NCBI GenBank assembly: GCA_037176885.1
Contig: JAWWNJ010000181.1
Location: forward strand, 248,001 to 312,000
Direction: 5' to 3'
From: Favolaschia claudopus
Taxonomy: Eukaryota > Basidiomycota > Agaricomycetes > Agaricales > Mycenaceae
DNA: 64,000 nucleotides
Below the pieces are notes generated by a model, which was given only the letters and a program-made list of their open reading frames with translations, did no database searches and was not told the DNA's origin. The first letter of the stretch is position 1. Each line of letters starts with the position of its first letter. This document shows, in pieces, positions 20,865 through 33,300 of this stretch. Position numbers and translations under genes: made by a program.

Positions 20865-22915
20865 TTATTTTTATTTTTTAAAGATAAGACGCGGTGCCAC
20901 AAGGGCAATAAATAATGAAGAGTAGCCCTAGAGGGGGATCGTCCGTAGGTGGTAGAGTATGGTCTCGGAGTGTAATGTAGTAATGTGAATTTACGGGTAT
21001 AGCGGCGGATGCATGAAAGCATAGGCCATAGAGCATAATGTAATAGTACAGAGAAAGAAAAGAAACATGGAGCCGGGCTACAAGGGCGCGCGGGTGTCGG
21101 AAGGGGAAGGAAATGAATATCGGGGACGCTTCTGTCCTGGGGGCGTCATCTTGCGGGCATTGCGCCTACCCGCCGTCGTCCTCGTCGTCCGACAGCCACG
21201 GGTCGGGTTCGCCTTCGAACACGGGGAGCTCCGCCTTAGCGTACGGTCGCCCGGTTTTGGTGAAAGCGCCGGATATCTTCGAGGAATTTGGCCAAGGCTT
21301 CGATGCCTTTCCGTGTACCCAGTATTTCGGGCAGGGACAGGTCCCTCGAGGCCTCCCGCAGCAGATGGCGATGGTCGTCGTAGCGTGAGCAGTCGCGTAG
21401 TATGTGCTCGCGAGTCTGTATCCGCTCTCCGCAAGGGCAGTCAATGTTCTCGGAGGGGACGAACTTTTCATAGTACTCGCCTATGTATCCGTGTCCTATT
21501 CTGCATTGCGTCACCCTTCCAAAAACCTCACGGCTGAGCATCTTGAAGTGTGGGGTGGGTTTCAGCGACGGGGCTAAGCGGTTGGCGCTGGCATAGCGTC
21601 CCGTCTTCGGGGCGAATCTTCCATTCCTTTTTCCAGGTGCGGGCTGTTTTCTCTTTTGACTTTCGCAGGGCGTTGGACAGGGTGCCTGGCGCGTCGGTTC
21701 GGAGTTCGGCACCTCGTTTGGCGAGGTCGTCGGCGCGGTCGTTTCCTTTAATGTCCTCGTGACCTGGAGACCACGCAATTTCGATCTCGTTCGCTGGGTT
21801 AGCGTCAAGGAAGGAACACGCGAGCTGGTGGAATTTGAAGGCTAGGAGCTGGCCTGCGCGGGGTTTTGGTGAGAAAATCGTCGTAATAGCGGATGTGTTG
21901 TCCGCAAATAAATGTATGTGAGTGATCCGGGGGTTTTCCTCCGCAAGTTTGAAAGCCTTCGCAGCCCCGAAGAGGAGACCCGTCAGCTCTCCGTCGTACA
22001 CCTCCGCGTGGCTGCCCAAGCCAATGCTAGAGGCAGCGACTTCGTTATTCTCATGGTAGATCACATATCGACGAACACGGTGTATTAGACGCATGGAGCC
22101 GTCCGAGTACACGATTAAGTGTTCAGGAGAAGATGAGAAGGTACGTATCTTTTCCTTGTGCGCTTTTGCTGCCTCGTCCTTTTTCTCCCCCGCTGTGCCG
22201 GAGATTCGCAGGCGTCCTCCGAATGTGCTTGCAGTCCGTTCCCATGGGGCGTTGAGGAAGGGGAGAGTTCGTTCGTTGTTGGGGCTGGTGAGTTTTGATA
22301 GCCGCTCGAGTTGTGTGGTCTTCTTGAGATTCACCTGGCTTATCGAGTTTGGTGGGCGCACGGGGATGGGTGGAGGGACGGTCGGACTAGCGCCCTGTCT
22401 CCATCCATCGTTTAGCCGCTCGATAACCGGGTTGTGTGAACTTAGCTTGTTGAACCTTAGTGCTGTGCGGCGGTTCGCTTCATCGGGCCAGTCGAATGGG
22501 GGGGATCGATGCCTCAATTTCCAGTGCGACAATTGGAGAGGTTCGGAAGGCTGCACATATGAGTCGCAGAGCTTTGCGTTGGATTCGTTCGACGCGTTTT
22601 AGGTGGTCTTTCTTCCCGGTCCACCATACTGCGCTGGCGTAAGTCATGGTGGGGATTACGCATGCTTTGTAGAGGTGCCGAAGGTGTACTTAGGAGAGGC
22701 CTTTCACTGTGTTGGACAACATGGAAAGGCCGTTGACCTTGTTCTCCGCCCTCGCCGTTAGTGTGCGGACATGGTGGTTGAAGTTGAGAGCGGAGTCGAG
22801 GTAGACCCCCAGCCATTTTACCGTTGGGGAAGGCGTGACTGTGGTGAACGAACCATCGCGGGTAATTGAGTCTTCCCATCTACAGATCCGTAAGAACCGT
22901 ACAGAGCTGAACATA
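20865..22915 (-). pseudogene. 5'-truncated LINE (Tad-like, with RNase H)
   Basis: On the minus strand, from right to left: end of a reverse transcriptase (VKWLGVYLDSALNFNHHV, about 22810), frameshifted thumb segments, then a 342-codon frame with RNase H hallmarks: VYSDGS (first Asp), EVYDGELTGL (Glu), LFADNTSAI (Asp) and GHEDIKGNDRADDLAKRGAE (His/Asp). A Cys/His block CPCGERIQTREHILRDCSRY follows at about 21440-21380. This order (RT, RNase H, CCHC-like tail) is usual for fungal Tad/I-group LINEs. The endonuclease and most RT are missing at the 5' side, and at least three frame breaks are present. The tail at 20858-20880 is A-rich on this strand, consistent with target-primed insertion. Confidence 0.8.
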
Positions 22916-22924
22916 CCTTTAGCA

Positions 22925-23240
22925 TAGTAAGCTTAAAAAAAAGGAAACAAGGAGCCAGCGGCCGCAGCTAAACTGCAGATATAGAAGTCAAAAAGGATAA
23001 ATGATTTGAAGCTTAAAATTTTTTTATTAAGCTATTTCTCTATATTTCTTCAGACTAAAAAGGTATTACTTATGTAGTATGTTTTCTTTTTAATAGGTTA
23101 AGCCATTATGATAAGGATAAGAATAAGAATAAGATAAAAGTAATAAAATTATTCCTAATTTTTAGTTACTACTCCTTGCCTCTAATGTTGACTATTAAAA
23201 TTTTTAAAAACTGTTAATATAATAAGTTAAGAATTAGCTT
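22925..23240. other. A+T-rich island
   Basis: About 300 bp much richer in A+T than both flanks, with runs such as 'aaaatttttttatta' and no gene. It sits between the truncated 5' end of the LINE and the 5' region of copia element 1. It could be older decayed or mutated DNA, or an organelle-derived insert. Confidence 0.5.
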
Positions 23241-23432
23241 GATTGGTGAAACTGGGGAACCTTGGGGGGTGCCGTTTTTGACTGGTTTGACGGGCAAACC
23301 CGCATCAAGAGGCAAATCCATCGCAATGCTAGTACCACTACCTGTATATTCTCTTTATTCAACTTTCACTTCTGATTTCTTCAGGACAATTCAGCCTAAA
23401 ATTTAAATTTCGACTGAGGTTTGCTTCGCCAC

Positions 23433-23588
23433 TGTCAGGGGATTCCACAGCTATGACATCTTCTGACTTGGGCAGAAGTTCTCTGTCTCGAAGACATCAT
23501 GCTGTGTGCTCACTTATGTCATATCTTACATCACCTCTTGTATATAAGTAGTTCACTGGGGATCTCTGATCCCCAGGTTTGTTATCGA
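23433..23588 (+). repeat. Possible 5' LTR of copia element 1
   Basis: It starts TGTCAGGGGATTCC, contains a TATA-like 'gtatataagtag' at 23540, and ends just before a primer-binding-like site. It does not resemble the 3' LTR at 29204-29505, so either this is not the element's own LTR or the element is a recombinant. Confidence 0.25.
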
Positions 23589-23589
23589 C

Positions 23590-23604
23590 TTGGCTCCTGG
23601 GCCC
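23590..23604 (+). promoter_or_regulatory. Possible primer-binding site of copia element 1
   Basis: TTGGCTCCTGGGCCC resembles GGTTATGGGCCC, which pairs with the anticodon-arm half of initiator tRNA-Met used by several Ty1/copia elements. The match is partial. Confidence 0.3.
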
Positions 23605-23722
23605 TTCTCCCCTTACAGCATAACAAACCTTCTATTTGACTCTGGCACTCTCCTAGCCCCAGCCGACCACCCTACTTCCTACTCTGCCCTCATCCTACCA
23701 TCGACCTTACACCTCCCTTGCT

Positions 23723-26700
23723 ATGGCAACCCCCGCAGTTCCTCAGGACCTTTATTCCTACTGCACTCTCCTTCGAAGCGAACTACAGCGCGTCCACGAC
23801 CGTCTTGATCGTCTTGAGTTTGGGAACACTGCAGCCTCTACTCCCCGAGGGCATGCCTGGCGCTTCTCCTGGGATGGCGCTCGCTGTCAGGGGAACCCCC
23901 CGCTTCCCCGACCCGCTCCGCTATTCCTTGCATCACTCCAGCCTTCTTGGGAACGCTACTCCCTCCAGACTTCCCCCTTTGTCACACCTTCCTCCTTCCG
24001 ACCCCCCGTTCCCCTCCTCGACAGACTCCTGTCGACCCTGCGCTTCTACAGCTAGTGCTCAGCGCAACCCGGTTCCCTACTGGTCTTCCGGTCAGACTTC
24101 TAGCCCTCCGAGAGCTCTGGTACCCCGAGCTCTGGTCGTCCGGACCTCCGGCCTTCCGGCTCCGGTTCCCCGGTCCCCGGTCCTCCACAATGGTTTCCAC
24201 CTCTTCCTCGCGCCGCGCCATCTCCCCCCATGTACCAGACGGCCCCTCCGCGTCCCCCGCCGCCGCCTATTTCCCCACGCATGCCGGGTCTTCAGTCGTT
24301 TGTCTCCGCGTATATTCCTGAACATGACAGCAACTACAAGGTCATTTCCTTGTCCTCGACGGGCTGGGCGGCCAACGAGAAGCTATCATACACGCGGAAC
24401 AACTACGTGCAGTGGGCAAGGAAGGTTACCACGGAGTTGGCGATGAAGAGTGCGTCGGACAAGTACCTCAGCGACAACTTCCCCTGTCCTCCTCCCGACA
24501 CACACCCTCGCGCCCACAGCACCTGGGTGGATAATGACCACGTCATCCGTGCCTTCTTGCGCGACGTCACCGACATTTCGGAGCACGGGCACTTTGAATC
24601 TGCACCAACGGCGTCGTCTGCCTGGGCCTTGTTACGGGAGCGACACTTGAACAGCGGCCCGCTTCGCCAGATCAAGGCTATGCGGGAGGTCTTCGCCGTC
24701 CGCTACCGCGACCGCTCGACATGGGAAGCCACGTCCACTCGCATCACCGAGCTCGCCACAGCCATCTTCTCATCCGGTACTCCCGATCTCGACTCCTTCA
24801 TCGTCTGCTGCATGCTGAGCGCCTTATCCTCTCATCCCCAACTCGTCGACGGGTTCATCACCAACTCCAACTTAACGTCGACGGTGATTAAGAATTGCCT
24901 CAGCACGGCGGAAGATCTCCCTGGCGCGTCCACTCCCCTGACCGCTTTCACCGCCTCCTCCTCCTCGGCGGCTTCGAAACCGAAGGAGTGCTGCAGTAAC
25001 TCCAACTGCAAGACGCCGCGTAGCCACACGCTGCCTTTTTGCATCGCTCCTGGGGGTGGGATGGCGGGTAAGACAGTCGATGAGGCGCGAGCGGCGCAAC
25101 TTGCGCGTCGGAGTGAATCGCAGAAGCGGAATTTTCAGAAGCAGGTGAAGGTTCGCCCCAATGGAGAAGCGTACACGGTCGTTCACGGCTATGAGATCCC
25201 AGTACCGGCGAACCTCGCTCCTGCACCCTCGGCCGCTACTTCCTCGACCGCCGCTAGCGCTCCGCCACCCATGGCGGCCATGGCAACCCTTGTAAATCTG
25301 GCCACCGATGCTCCTCCCTCCGCTGACGAGATCGATTGGGGAACGTATACGATCATGGGGTGTATGGATGACCCGTGTGTCAGTGTCAGTTTCGACGACG
25401 CCTCGCACGCTCTTACTTCGCAGGCCGACGACTTCGTTATCTACGCCGACTCCGGCGCCAACGTCCACATATCCCCCTTCCCCTCCGACTTCGCCACGTT
25501 CACCCCCATCCCCGCTAAATCTATCAAGGGTGTGGGCGCCTCCGTCGAAGCCACAGGAATTGGCAGTATCGTCACTGACAATTTTACCCTCGAGAACGTA
25601 CTCTACGTCCCCCGCGCACACCTCCGTCTTTGCTCAGTCGTCCGGCTTGTAAACTCCTGCTCTTTCTCCTTCCACTTTGGCCCCTTCGGACTCAGCCTTT
25701 ACGACTCTGTCAAGAATCTCGTTTGTTCCGGATCTACTGTCCCCGGACGCGAACTCTACAAACTCGACTGCTCCCACGCTCCTTTCACTGCCGCCACCGC
25801 CTCTTCTTCCTCGCGTTCCCTGCACAGCTGGCATCTGCGTTTTGGCCACGCCAATCACCAAGCGTGCGCCGACGGGTATCAGCTGGACCTTGTGGACGGT
25901 ATGGACGTTGATATCTCGTCTGAACCGCCTACATGTGTTGACTGCATTCTCGGGAAACAGGAACGCACGTCCATCCCGCGCTCTCGCGAGGACCCTGATG
26001 GGAAGGCGACGAGGCGATTGCAGAAGTTATTCATTGACTTGAGCGGGCAGTTCGACACGATATCACGAAGCGGGAACGAGTACATCTTAGACATTGTGGA
26101 CGATTATTCCTCGAGGGGGTGGTGCATCCCAACCCTGATAAATCAACGGCTTTACATCACGTCCAAGCCTGGGTGACTCTCATGGAAGCGCGAACTGGGG
26201 AACGTGTCAATGTCATCAACATCGACAACGGTGAGCTCGAGTCCAGAGAGATGAGGGATTGGTGCACAGCACGGGGGATACACCTACGCAATACCGCACC
26301 CTACACTTCCGCTCAGAACGGGAAGGTTGAGCGTTTCCACAGGATTATGCATGAGAAGGGACGCGCAATGCGCATCTCCTGCGGGGCACCGAAGAACATG
26401 TGGGATGAATTTGTCGTCACGGCCGCCTACTTGCACGCACGCACACCGAGCACCTCCGGAGGTCAGCGCACTCCGCACGAACGGTTTGAAGGGAGCAAAC
26501 CGAACGTCTCTCACCTTCGCGAGATAGGTTGTCGCGCCTTCGTCCTCATTGAAACCCACAATCCCAAGCTCAATCCTCGTTCTTACGAGTGCTTCCTCAT
26601 CGGCTACGCCCCCCATGCGAAGGCCTACCGTTGTTGGCATAGAACGTCCGGGCGAGTTTTCAATTCCATCAACGTTAAATTCATTGAGAGTGGACAGGTG

Positions 26701-27024
26701 GTGAAGGTGAAGTGGAAGAAAGACCGGCTACTCCAGCAACGGCTTAAGCCGCCTCTTGAACCTCTGGCCTCCGTTCCCGACGACGAATCGTCCGAAGATC
26801 CAACGCTGGTCACCTCGGATCCACCTAACGATTCAACCGTCCCTACTCCCGTTCCTCCTCCTTCTCTTCCTCCCCCAGCCATGCCTCCTTCTCCTAATCC
26901 TTCTTCTCCTCCCGTTCTCCCTGCTCCTCCTCCTCCTCCCGTTCTTCCTGCTCCTCCACGACGTTCGACTCGTGAACGCCGCCCTCCCGAGCGTTACACC
27001 GCCGCTGTGGAGTCTGCCGCTACC
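23723..27024 (+). pseudogene. Copia element 1: Gag, protease and integrase region (decayed)
   Basis: A Gag N-terminus (MATPAVPQDLYSYCTLLRSEL) and a long frame from 24230 carry Gag-type helices, then the retropepsin site YADSGANVHISPF (about 25440), the pre-integrase HSWHLRFGHANHQ with CVDCILGKQ, and integrase FIDLSGQFD...LDIVDDYSS. The frame breaks near 26120-26170 and the integrase continues as NIDNGELES...TAPYTSAQNGKVERFHR, keeping the second Asp and the Glu. It then ends in a Pro-rich linker (RSTRERRPPERYTAA). The first integrase Asp is in FIDLSG. GC content is high and codon use is strongly C-ending, unlike the flanks. Frame breaks make autonomous activity unlikely. Confidence 0.85.
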
Positions 27025-27383
27025 TGTCATGGATCACAGACATCTTGGTGCACGGATGTCTCGGCTCCAAGTCTACGATCGTGAGTCTTGAATATTGTTC
27101 CTATCTTTTATCCCTTGACTCTACATTCCATTCTCTCCTCATCATTCCTATCCTGAGACCCTACCTAGTTCCCTATGTCATTTATCCCTGTCTCAGAGAC
27201 TCCCTACCATGTATAAAAAGTCGTAGATACTTCCGTTGAATATCATCTTACATTCAACCCACTTTTGTGTGCAAACACTTCTATTCAACAATCTATTCTC
27301 AAGTAACTAGTAAAGCTTGACGCTACTAGTCTACTTCTCTGCTGGAGAAATACAGTAAAGCGGAACGCTACTGTATTTTGGCA
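27025..27383. mobile_element. Non-coding insertion inside copia element 1, possibly a solo LTR
   Basis: Between the integrase linker and the RT lies about 359 bp with no coding sense. It starts TGTCATGGATCACAGACATC, contains 'tataaaaag' (about 27212), and ends with two short look-alike modules, 'actagtaaagcttgacgcta' and 'acagtaaagcggaacgctac', then TTGGCA. TG...CA ends fit an LTR, but the flanks (CTACC / TCACC) are not a clean 5-bp duplication. Confidence 0.4.
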
Positions 27384-29158
27384 TCACCCTTCGCTTGCGG
27401 ATTTCCACGACGAACTCGAGGATCGACCGTATCTTTAACACTACCATCGACGACGAAGACGATGAACTTACCATTCTCCGCGAAAACGACGAGGAGATCG
27501 CTCGGACTCCAGATGACAACGATGGGGAGGAAATTGCGATGTTGGCCGAAATGAATGCTTTCATAACAGAGAACCCCATTGATGTTGAATATCCAGACGA
27601 TCCGCGAAATTATCGCGAAGCGATGGCCTCGCCGGACGCTCCTGAATGGGACAAGGGGACTATCGAGGAGTTGGATTCACTTACTGAGCAGGCTGTCTAT
27701 AATAGGCTCGTTCCACCCGACGCCGTCCCCGCCAACAAAACGATCCTCGACGTCCGCCCCGTCTACACACGAAAACGCGACATGGATGGCAACGTCGTTC
27801 GACATAAAGTCCGCTACGTCGCGAAGGGTTTCCGCCAAGTCTTTGGCCGCGACTACTTTGATACCACCTCCCAACCGCGAGACTGGAGTCCTTCTGTGCC
27901 GTACTCCATATCGCAGCCGCACGAGGCTGAGAACTTCGCCAATTCGACGTCAAGACGGCCTTTTTGAACGCAGAACTACCTGAAAACGAACGCCAGTACT
28001 GTCGGCAGCCGAAGCATTTCGAGGTGGAAGGGAAGGAGGATTGGTTGTGGGAGCTTTTGAAGGGAATTTACGGGTTGAAGCAAGCTGGGCGACTTTGGAA
28101 TAGGGAGCTGCATGCCGCGATGTTGAGCTGGGGATTCAAACGGTTGAGTTGTGAGTGGTGTGTGTACTTCCGCAAAGCACCTAACGGCCAGATTACCATT
28201 GTCGTCGTGCACGTCGACGACATGGCCTGTGCCGCGTCATCCCGCTTGAAAACCGAACGATTCCGAGACCAACTCCGGACCAAGTGGACCATCTCGGACC
28301 TTGGCGACATAAATTACTGCCTTGGTATCAAGATTGTCCGCGACCCGGAGCGCCGCACCGTTGCCCTTTCCCAAGCCGCTCTCATCGACCGTATCGTCGC
28401 TCAGTTCCACCAAACCGATGCCTATCCCGTTGCCACGCCCATGGAACCAAAGCTCCGACTCATCCGTCCCAACTCCGTCACCCGCCCATCGCGCGAGGAT
28501 GCCGACAAACTTGCTCTCATCCCATACCGGCCTCTTGTTGGCAGTCTGATGTACGTCGCCATTGGGACTCGCCCCGACATCGCCTACGCTGTCAACACCT
28601 TCGCGTCATTCCTCGACTGCTACGACTTCTTCCTCTGGAACTGCGCTATACGGGTCGTGCGTTATCTCAAGGGCACACGGGACTCAAGGATGGCGTGCCG
28701 GTCGGCTTTGGTGACTCTGATTGGGCCAACGATGTGGAGAAGAGGAAGTCGATTATGGGCTACACTTTTTCGCTTGGATCGGGCGCCATCACCTGGGCTT
28801 CGCGGAAACAGAAGGTTGTCGCCGCATCCAGCACCGAGGCCGAGTACATTGCCGCCTCCGAGGCTGCGCGGGAGGCCTACTGGCTTCGGTCGTTCTCTCG
28901 GGGCTTGGAACTTTCCCTTAACGGTCCCACACTCATTTACTGCGACAACGACGCTGCACGCATCATGGCTCACGACCAAGTCTTTCATAATCGCAGTATC
29001 ATGTCCGCGACGGCGTTGAAAAAGGGAAGATCACCCTGCCCCGCGTCCAATCTCGCGACAATGTAGCCGGGGATTTTGTGAGGCAGTCGGACTGCCTCAC
29101 AAAATCCCTTCCTACTGCCGACTTCCTTTGTCATCGCGCTGCCCTGGGTCTTGAATGA
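27384..29158 (+). pseudogene. Copia element 1: reverse transcriptase and RNase H (decayed)
   Basis: RT blocks: LDVRPVYTRKRD, VRYVAKGFRQVFGRDYFDT, FDVKTAFLNAELPENE (first catalytic Asp, 27940), LLKGIYGLKQAGRLWNREL and VVHVDDMA (VDD of the YVDD box). RNase H appears in another frame: GFGDSDWANDVEKRKSIMGY, ASSTEAEYIAASEAA and YCDNDAAR. The end is DCLTKSLPTADFLCHRAALGLE-stop at 29158. Frame breaks occur near 27410, 27890 and 28690, with an in-frame TGA at about 27930 where Trp is usual. A purine tract and the 3' LTR follow. Confidence 0.85.
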
Positions 29159-29203
29159 GGGGGTGGATTTCTTCGTGTCGTGCGTGAGGGGGTGTGTTGT
29201 TTG

Positions 29204-29505
29204 GATATGGCGTCCGAGACGAGGGAGTGTGTTGGATCGCGTCTCGGACTCGGGAGTACGGTACCGTGATTTGGCGTGCGACTTATATACTGTGACTGCG
29301 TGACTCACGCCTCTCACCGCTTTACCACTGCGTTGGAGCAGTGAGAGGTACGAGATTCACCTTTATCCTACAGACACGATACTTATAGTTGCGTAGCTTG
29401 TACTCACAGTAGGATTACAGGTGAATACACACCGCTTTACCACTACGCAGTGAGATCTAGTGAGAGCTCGTACTCACAGTAGGATTACAGGTCTAGGTCT
29501 CAACA
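29204..29505 (+). repeat. Probable 3' LTR of copia element 1
   Basis: It starts TGTTG after a G-rich tract and ends CAACA, giving inverted TGTTG/CAACA ends. A TATA-like 'cttatatact' lies at 29281. It contains an internal duplication: 'caccgctttaccact' (29317, 29431) and 'tactcacagtaggattacag' (29400, 29471). No matching 5' LTR is in the window. Confidence 0.5.
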
Positions 29506-29556
29506 AATTACCGACTTTGTTGTGCCCCTGGGAGTTTTTCCCGCAACCCTACTTGT

Positions 29557-30029
29557 AGTGTGTACGGCTGCAAGATACGGACGAGATACTGGATATTGAT
29601 GGGTACTGATTTCCTTATTGAGTAGGTATGGGCGACTGTGACTTTTGTGACGAGCTATACGCTGATCCAACGTGCGAATAAATTCAATCGTCGACGACGT
29701 CTCTTCCTCGCCGTCTGCGACCGCGATGACCTACCAACAACTTGCCTCTTCGTTTCAAATTAAGCGAGTTTTTGGCAGGCACCTGTATTGTAACCCCAGA
29801 TAAATTGTAGAATAATGCTGTGAATTTTATAGGTCGTTGCTAAGGAGGTATGCGGAGGCGGGAACAAGGCGGGATGTGAGGAGTGGGGCGGGAAACAATG
29901 CCAAAGGGTCGGGATTCGGCGGGAACTCCGGAGCGACAGGTGAGATCCATGTCACGGTCTCTACTCAATAAGGAAATCAGTGCCCATCAATATCCCGTAT
30001 CTCGCCAGTATCTCGCACCCGTACACACT
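29557..30029. mobile_element. 473-bp inverted-repeat element
   Basis: Arms of about 70 bp are inverted: left AGTGTGTACGGCTGCAAGAT ... 'ttccttattgagtag', right the reverse complement with a few changes. The left arm also contains the repeated words 'gagatactgg/gatattgatggg'. No clear target duplication is seen. It lies right after the copia 3' LTR. Confidence 0.65.
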
Positions 30030-30321
30030 CTAAGTTTTGCGGCACGACAAGATCACGTGAGAAAACAGCATTAAGGTCACCTGCTCGGGTCTTATGTTCC
30101 CGTGATCGTGTCGTGGGTGATTCTTGCGTATTAATATTATGGCCAAAGTCAAGAGATGGCAGATCGTTCGATCGGGTACACGCATCAACATACGTAAGGG
30201 TACCCTCCCCCCCCCCCAAATGCGGTTAACACAGCTTATTACCGTTTTCTGTACTTCTGGACGAGTGGCTCAACGATTCGTCTCTTTCGCTGTAGCAGGG
30301 CCTCTTCTGGCCCTCCTATAG

Positions 30322-33300
30322 CGCCTATCTGCTTGCGAGCAACTCAACACTACTCTATACGCGACTTTACACGCGCTGAACGCGTCGAATGAGCCAAGTG
30401 ACCACTTTGTAAATAGTGCACATACACTTCGTTCTGTCCACCACTGGCAGCAAAACAATGCGCTCGAGGACTCGGGGCGCTTATCTCCCTCTCCCTTCTG
30501 CTCAGAAGGTTCATCCTCCTCCATAAAATCAGGCACCAATGTACATTTCTCCACATTTTCCGTCAACGAATCCGGAGTTCTTCGGTGTCCCAAATGCGAT
30601 AAAACTTTTGCTGTGGGGGCAAACGAAGCCTCGCTACAGAGTCATATGAATGGGAAATCATGTCGAGGTATGTTTTGATTCATTTCTTTCAATCATGTTG
30701 CGGTAACATGGCATTCGCCTCAGGAAATCCAGGTTTTCGTCAGTCCTCAAAAACACCGTCTACCTTGCGACAAATCCCTCCGAATTCAAGCTCTATTGCG
30801 GTCCCGTCACCCTCACCCACTCGTGCTGCATGCCCAGGATGTCCCCTTTCCTGGGAATCCGACACATTCTGGTCGACCTATCCATTTCACATACACGACG
30901 TCAATTCAAAATATAATCCGAGTTACTCCTTCGTATCGCTGTCTCCCCCGACCATACGTTCTGCCAGATGCCTTCAGGACTGCGGTACTCCGGGTGAGCC
31001 CTGCACATGGTGCTTGACTCTTCCCCACGATGTCGAGGCTGTTCGGGATAGAGCTGGATTGTCTTACGGTCAAGTGCGAGTAGAGCAGCGACTCCATCAT
31101 GACCAGCTCTCTGAGAAGATAGAAAAGTTGAAGCAACAGGTGAATGACATGAAACTCGAGGTAACCGTATCTTCTTAGCATTCATATTCCTGAACTGATC
31201 TCAATTTCGACAGAAACTAAACCTGAGTCGTTCGCTTGCCTCTGCTCGCGGGCAGATTTACGAATACAAGATGATATTTCAATACCTTGGCACTCATGCG
31301 GTCCCGGGGATCCACCGCATGTTCCCCAATGCCCTGAAATTTGGTTGGGGAACTAAACGGTTCTTTGACCGGCTTCAGGAAGCTTGTTCCGGCGATTACG
31401 TCCCTCGAAATTATACTCAGTACGAGATAGATCTCGCAATCCTTCTATATGAACTCGGGGGCGGCTCTGCCGTGCACGCGATGAATCACTCGATCTTCGC
31501 GCTTCCTTCCCGTCAAACAATTGAACCGTACCGCAGGGAGCATCGTCCTAAACCGTGTCTTAGCGATGTCAACGTCCTCACAATCTCCCAGAATATATCC
31601 ACTATGTTCGGGTCACACCAGGACAAAGAGGGGAAGATTCGCGAGACCCCAATCAAAAAGTGCGGGCATACCTTGATGTTCGATGAGACTGCCCTTCACC
31701 CGAGCGTGGAATATATGCCATCCACTGATGAAATGGCGGGCTTTTGTCTCGAGCACGTCAGCGAGCTTGAGACACTTTTGGTGGGCAAAGACACACGCTC
31801 TGTCGAAGCAGCGGTCGCAGCTGTCAAAGATGGTAAGGTCCATATTGCGCAAGAAGTCACCGTCGGTGCTATTGCTCATCTCTCGCGAGACAATTATGGG
31901 GCGAAACCAATTTTTGTCGGGCCATCTTGTAAGAAGGGGGATTGGAGGCGAATGTTGGAGATCTTGCAAAGCGCACTAGAGGCTTGGAATAACTCACCAG
32001 ATGGGGCAGCGAAACACGGGGACATTTGGATCGTCTCGTCGGATGGGGATTACAAACGTCGTATTGCGTTATTCATGTTGTGCATGCACAGCGAAATTCG
32101 TCCCGGCAATCCCCTCTATTCGTTGATATGTGACCTCCTTGGGCTCAACCGGCGAGTGGGGAGAAATAATCTCGTAATGGATATGGACTACCGACACCTG
32201 TTCAAACGTACGTTACTCGTTTAAATTTCCGACCCGCATTGACATTTCTCATCGTATGCGGACAGGTCTATGCACACTTCTGTGTTCTTGGCTTGGAATG
32301 TTAGTCAATGGTGTCTGTGTGAACCGGGACATGCTTGTTCTGTGGTTCGAACGTTTAGTGAATCATGATTGGTCCGAGGGAAGCATTGAAAGTCTTTTGC
32401 ACCCTAAAGACGCACAGAATGTTTCCCGTGCCGTCCAGCTCCTCCTCTGTGTTGTAGAGATCCAAACCATTGACAAGGATGATTTGGATCCCAGCGAAGA
32501 GGCAGAGTTTGAAGCTCTTTGTCTTCTCGGCAAAGTCTTTGATTCTCTGCTTCAACCTTTCATAAACCCGGGCCTATCCCTTTCGGAACAGATCACATCC
32601 CTTGTGACCTTCGCACACCTTGCATGCGGCCTCTTCCTCCAGAACAGCACCTCGTTCATGTCCAACCAGCTCTACGGCGACTTGCAAACCATGGTGAAAG
32701 CCGCCATCATGATGGTAGCACAAACCCAGGACCTTGACCCGCTTCTTGACGTGCTCATTTGCCTCCTCGGCGACAATCCCGTCGAGACTCTGTTTGGTCG
32801 AACACGCATGAAAGGGGGTCATAATCCAAATTTCGGTCCCATTGAGTTCTTAATCCGAGTCGGGTCGTCGATGAACATGGATGATGTTTATGACCACCAT
32901 CCCGAGCTTGAGAAAAAGCCACGCCGCTTAAACCTTGTCCGCGGACGCGACGCTGATCATGTCGGGCCCAAGCAATGGCGCGGTGACATTTCTGCAGGCA
33001 GCTGTGATTTAAAAACTTGCTGGGAGGCTGCAGTTAATGCGGCTGAGGAGATCTTGCGCAAGCACTCCGTATCGGAACCGAAATCATTTGCCGAGCACTT
33101 TCGGAAGGCGGCGGATGTGGACCTCCTACGACCCTTTGGTGGGAAATACCCCGCGCTGTCGGCAGAGAACGACCGTTCCTTAGCTAATGTTACCGCCGAT
33201 CCCGACTCAAATGCCGCTTCGGAGTCAAATGTTGATACTTCGATCAACCCTGTCGGCCAATTTGATTATCGAGCAGCGCTCGAGCAGGCCCAGAGTATTG

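Noticed and set aside
21067..21537. Plus-strand 156-codon frame
   Set aside because: Shadow of the minus-strand LINE RNase H and Cys/His tail, which carries the recognisable motifs.
23718..24446. 242-codon Pro/Ser/Arg-rich frame
   Set aside because: Out of frame with the Gag start at 23723 and with the 24230 frame; composition reflects GC-rich copia codons.
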